Shown: positions 61,803 to 64,000 of the stretch, piece by piece
Layout: each line of letters begins with the position of its first letter
How positions within the stretch are numbered: the stretch's first letter is position 1
DNA from: Liopterus haemorrhoidalis
Taxonomy: Eukaryota; Arthropoda; Insecta; Coleoptera; Dytiscidae
Reading direction: 5' to 3'
Assembly: GCA_963971575.1 (NCBI GenBank)
Contig: OZ020618.1
Span: 31,970,731-32,034,730 of the forward strand
Length of the DNA stretch: 64,000 nt
The notes under the pieces: model-generated
What the model was told of the DNA's origin: nothing
The model's input: only the letters and a program-made list of their open reading frames with translations
Database searches by the model: none
Translations under genes and position numbers: made by a program

Positions 61803-64000
61803 CGTTTCTATTTTCTGTCAATAATATCAAAATTCTTGGTCAGAAACCAAAATAAGTGTTATGTACTTCTAAAACATGTTGCGCTTAACCAGTTTTCAAG
61901 TAAAACATGAATTTGGAAAATTCAACTATTTCGTTGCTATTTTCTGTCAATTATATCAAAATTCTTGGTCAGAAACCAAAATAAGTGTTATGTACTTCTA
62001 AAACGTGTTGCGCTTAACCAGTTTTCAAGTAAAACTTGAATTTTGAAAATTCAACTATTTCGTTGCTATTTTCTGTCAATAATATCAAAATTCTTGGTCA
62101 GAAACCAAAATAAGTGTTATGTACTTCTAAAACGTGTTGCGCTTAACCAGTTTTCAAGTAAAACTTGAACTTTGAAAATTCAACTATTTCGTTGCTATTT
62201 TCTGTCAATAATATCAAAATTCTTGGTCAGAAACCAAAATAAGTGTTATGTACTTCTAAAACGGGTTGCGCTTAACAAGTTTTCAAGTAAAACATGAATT
62301 TGGAAAATTCAACTATTTCGTTGCTATTTTCTGTCAATAATATCAAAATTCTTGGTCAGAAACCAAAATAAGTGTTATGTACTTCTAAAACATTTTGCGC
62401 TTAGCCAGTTTTCAAGTAAAACATGAATTTGGAAAATTCAACTATTTCGTTGCTATTTTCTGTCAATAATATCAAAATTCTTGGTCAGAAACCAAAATAA
62501 GTGTTATGTATCTTCTAAAACATATTGCGCTTAACCAGTTTTCAAGTAAAACTTGAATTTTGAAAATTCAACTATTTCGTTGCTATTTTCTGTCAATAAT
62601 ATCAAAATTCTTGGTCAGAAACCAAAATAAGTGTTATGTATCTTCTAAAACATGTTGCGCTTAACCAGTTTTCAAGTAAAACTTGAATTTTGAAAATTCA
62701 ACTATTTCGTTGCTATTTTCTGTCAATAATATCAAAATTCTTGGTCAGAAACCAAAATAAGTGTTATGTATCTTCTAAAACATATTGCGCTTAACCAGTT
62801 TTCAAGTAAAACTTGAATTTTGAAAATTCAACTATTTCGTTGCTATTTTCTGTCAATAATATCAAAATTCTTGGTCAGAAACCAAAATAAGTGTTATGTA
62901 TCTTCTAAAACATGTTGCGCTTAACCAGTTTTCAAGTAAAACTTGAATTTTGAAAATTCAACTATTTCGTTGCTATTTTCTGTCAATAATATCAAAATTC
63001 TTGGTAGGAAACCAAAATAAGTGTTATGTATCTTCTAAAACATGTTGCGCTTAACCAGTTTTCAAGTAAAACTTGAATTTTGAAAATTCAACTATTTCGT
63101 TGCTATTTTCTGTCAATTATATCAAAATTCTTGGTCAGAAACCAAAATAAGTGTTATGTACTTCTAAAACGTGTTGCGCTTAACCAGTTTTCAAGTAAAA
63201 CATGAATTTGGAAAATTCAACTATTTCGTTGCTATTTTCTGTCAATAATATCAAAATTCTTGGTCAGAAACCAAAATAAGTGTTATGTACTTCTAAAACG
63301 TGTTGCGCTTAACCAGTTTTCAAGTAAAACTTGAATTTTGAAAATTCAACTATTTCGTTGCTATTTTCTGTCAATAATATCAAAATTCTTGGTCAGAAAC
63401 CAAAATAAGTGTTATGTATCTTCTAAAACATGTTGCGCTTAACCAGTTTTCAAGTAAAACTTGAATTTTGAAAATTCAACTATTTCGTTGCTATTTTCTG
63501 TCAATAATATCAAAATTCTTGGTCAGAAACCAAAATAAGTGTTATGTACTTCTAAAACGTGTTGCGCTTAACCAGTTTTCAAGTAAAACATGAATTTGGA
63601 AAATTCAACTATTTCGTTGCTATTTTCTGTCAATAATATCAAAATTCTTGGTCAGAAACCAAAATAAGTGTTATGTACTTCTAAAACGTGTTGCGCTTAA
63701 CCAGTTTTCAAGTAAAACTTGAATTTTGAAAATTCAACTATTTCGTTGCTATTTTCTGTCAATAATATCAAAATTCTTGGTCAGAAACCAAAATAAGTGT
63801 TATGTATCTTCTAAAACATGTTGCGCTTAACCAGTTTTCAAGTAAAACTTGAATTTTGAAAATTCAACTATTTCGTTGCTATTTTCTGTCAATAATATCA
63901 AAATTCTTGGTCAGAAACCAAAATAAGTGTTATGTACTTCTAAAACGTGTTGCGCTTAACCAGTTTTCAAGTAAAACTTGAATTTTGAAAATTCAACTAT

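Larger units (their letters stand above)
1..64000 (+). repeat. Satellite DNA array, ~129-bp monomer, about 495 head-to-tail copies
   Basis: The window consists entirely of one tandem repeat. Monomers are counted here from the tcaag (or ttaag) that follows ccagttt. The common unit is 129 bp, about 29% G+C; variants of 125, 128 and 130 bp recur. Every copy reads in the same direction and no unrelated sequence, inversion or mobile element interrupts them. The array reaches both window edges, so its full size is unknown. All six frames are closed in each monomer: T-type units carry forward stops at monomer bases 6, 13 and 20 in three different frames, and reverse stops also cover all frames. No protein is therefore encoded. 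Such arrays are known from eukaryotic centromeres, pericentromeres and heterochromatic blocks; assigning this one to a centromere is inference. I do not recognise the monomer family. Confidence 0.98.
42621..64000 (+). repeat. ~22.8-kb super-unit, copy 2 (runs off the window)
   Basis: Rare variants of copy 1 recur here at a slowly changing offset: aaatgtg 20580/43550 (+22,970); short tails 24570/47411 and ttcatctatt 25397/48238 (+22,841); agagtaaaac 26403/49244; aattaatg near 29970/52683 and tgaactt near 30880/53593 (+22,713). After the extra 18-mer of copy 1 the offset is +20,386 (cgtttct 39089/59475). Each step equals a whole monomer or higher-order unit. From about 63.0 kb copy 2 continues with a ggtagg unit, whereas copy 1 ended at 42.62 kb, so it contains material past the copy-1 junction. 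Confidence 0.87.
54372..64000 (+). repeat. Short-monomer-free compartment of copy 2
   Basis: This is the counterpart of 31.66-42.6 kb, beginning after the last short tail (54371). It has ggtagg at 55761, 58217, 61450 and 63003; acggg at 55151, 57607, 59934, 60969 and 62262; and gaactttg near 59839, 60873 and 62167. It lacks the extra 18-mer of copy 1, and after 63.0 kb it goes past the copy-1 junction. A unit with tataacttg (58021) matches the one at 37635. Confidence 0.82.

Noticed and set aside
1..64000. CRISPR array
   Set aside because: The period is regular, but there are no unique spacers: the whole 129-bp unit is repeated, and it is far longer than a CRISPR repeat. No cas genes are present.
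1..64000. Protein-coding tandem repeat (129 is divisible by 3)
   Set aside because: Stop codons occur in all six frames of each monomer; on the forward strand of T-type units at bases 6, 13 and 20 in three frames. Open stretches stay below about 45 codons, and length variants shift the frame.
1..64000. Telomeric or simple-sequence repeat
   Set aside because: The unit is 125-130 bp of complex sequence; no short telomere-like motif is repeated inside it.
1..64000. Plasmid iterons or a bacterial replication origin
   Set aside because: Iterons are short and few. Hundreds of 129-bp units over 64 kb with higher-order structure do not fit, and no replication gene is present.
1..64000. Transposon or retroelement insertion in the array
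   Set aside because: The monomer period was followed from start to end and never breaks beyond gain or loss of a few bases or of whole units; no foreign segment or target-site duplication was seen.
42621..64000. Super-unit copy 2 as a plain assembly duplication
   Set aside because: Not fully excluded, but three block differences and private substitutions separate the copies, which a simple duplicated contig would not show. Read depth would decide.

Overview
The whole 64-kb window is one uninterrupted head-to-tail satellite DNA array. The repeat unit is an AT-rich monomer (about 29% G+C in the commonest form), normally 129 bp, with recurrent length variants of 125, 128 and 130 bp. About 495 copies are present, all in the same orientation. 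I found no gene, RNA gene, mobile element or single-copy interruption. Stop codons close all six frames within each monomer, so the window has no coding capacity. An array of this size, monomer length and nested higher-order structure points to a eukaryotic chromosome, most plausibly centromeric or pericentromeric heterochromatin, or a large heterochromatic knob. I do not recognise the monomer, so I cannot name the organism or confirm a centromeric role.

Monomers fall into a few classes set by two variable patches. The first patch (monomer bases about 11-21) is either T-type, which carries two perfect inverted repeats, or M-type, in which both are broken. The second patch (about 98-131) sets monomer length and carries a CpG/CpA (acgtg/acatg) difference and an aacc/agcc difference. 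The block from about base 26 to 97 is almost invariant.

Monomer order is not random. Diagnostic variants recur at fixed distances and show nested higher-order repeats (HORs): 10-mers (1,286 bp) at 5.4-7.9 kb and again at 10.3-12.8 kb; a 4,890-bp tandem duplication (5.03-9.9 kb and 9.9-14.5 kb); 17-mers (2,190 bp) from 14.3 to 18.6 kb and again at 19.9-22.1 kb; a 6,826-bp-offset duplication (about 15.95-19.56 kb and 22.78-26.39 kb); and 8-, 10-, 18- and 19-mer units at 32-42 kb. Above these, about 19.7-42.6 kb is repeated at about 42.6-64 kb with an offset of 22.84-22.97 kb, falling to 20.4 kb where one copy has an extra 18-mer. The second copy runs off the window end.

The super-unit has two compartments. 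One (about 19.7-31.7 and 42.6-54.4 kb) contains the 125-bp short monomers. The other (about 31.7-42.6 and 54.4-64 kb) has none and carries its own variants (ggtagg, acattttg, acggg, acatatt). The layout is what repeated unequal exchange and local conversion within a satellite would leave. The latest large event looks recent, because the two 22.8-kb copies differ by few substitutions plus three block changes.
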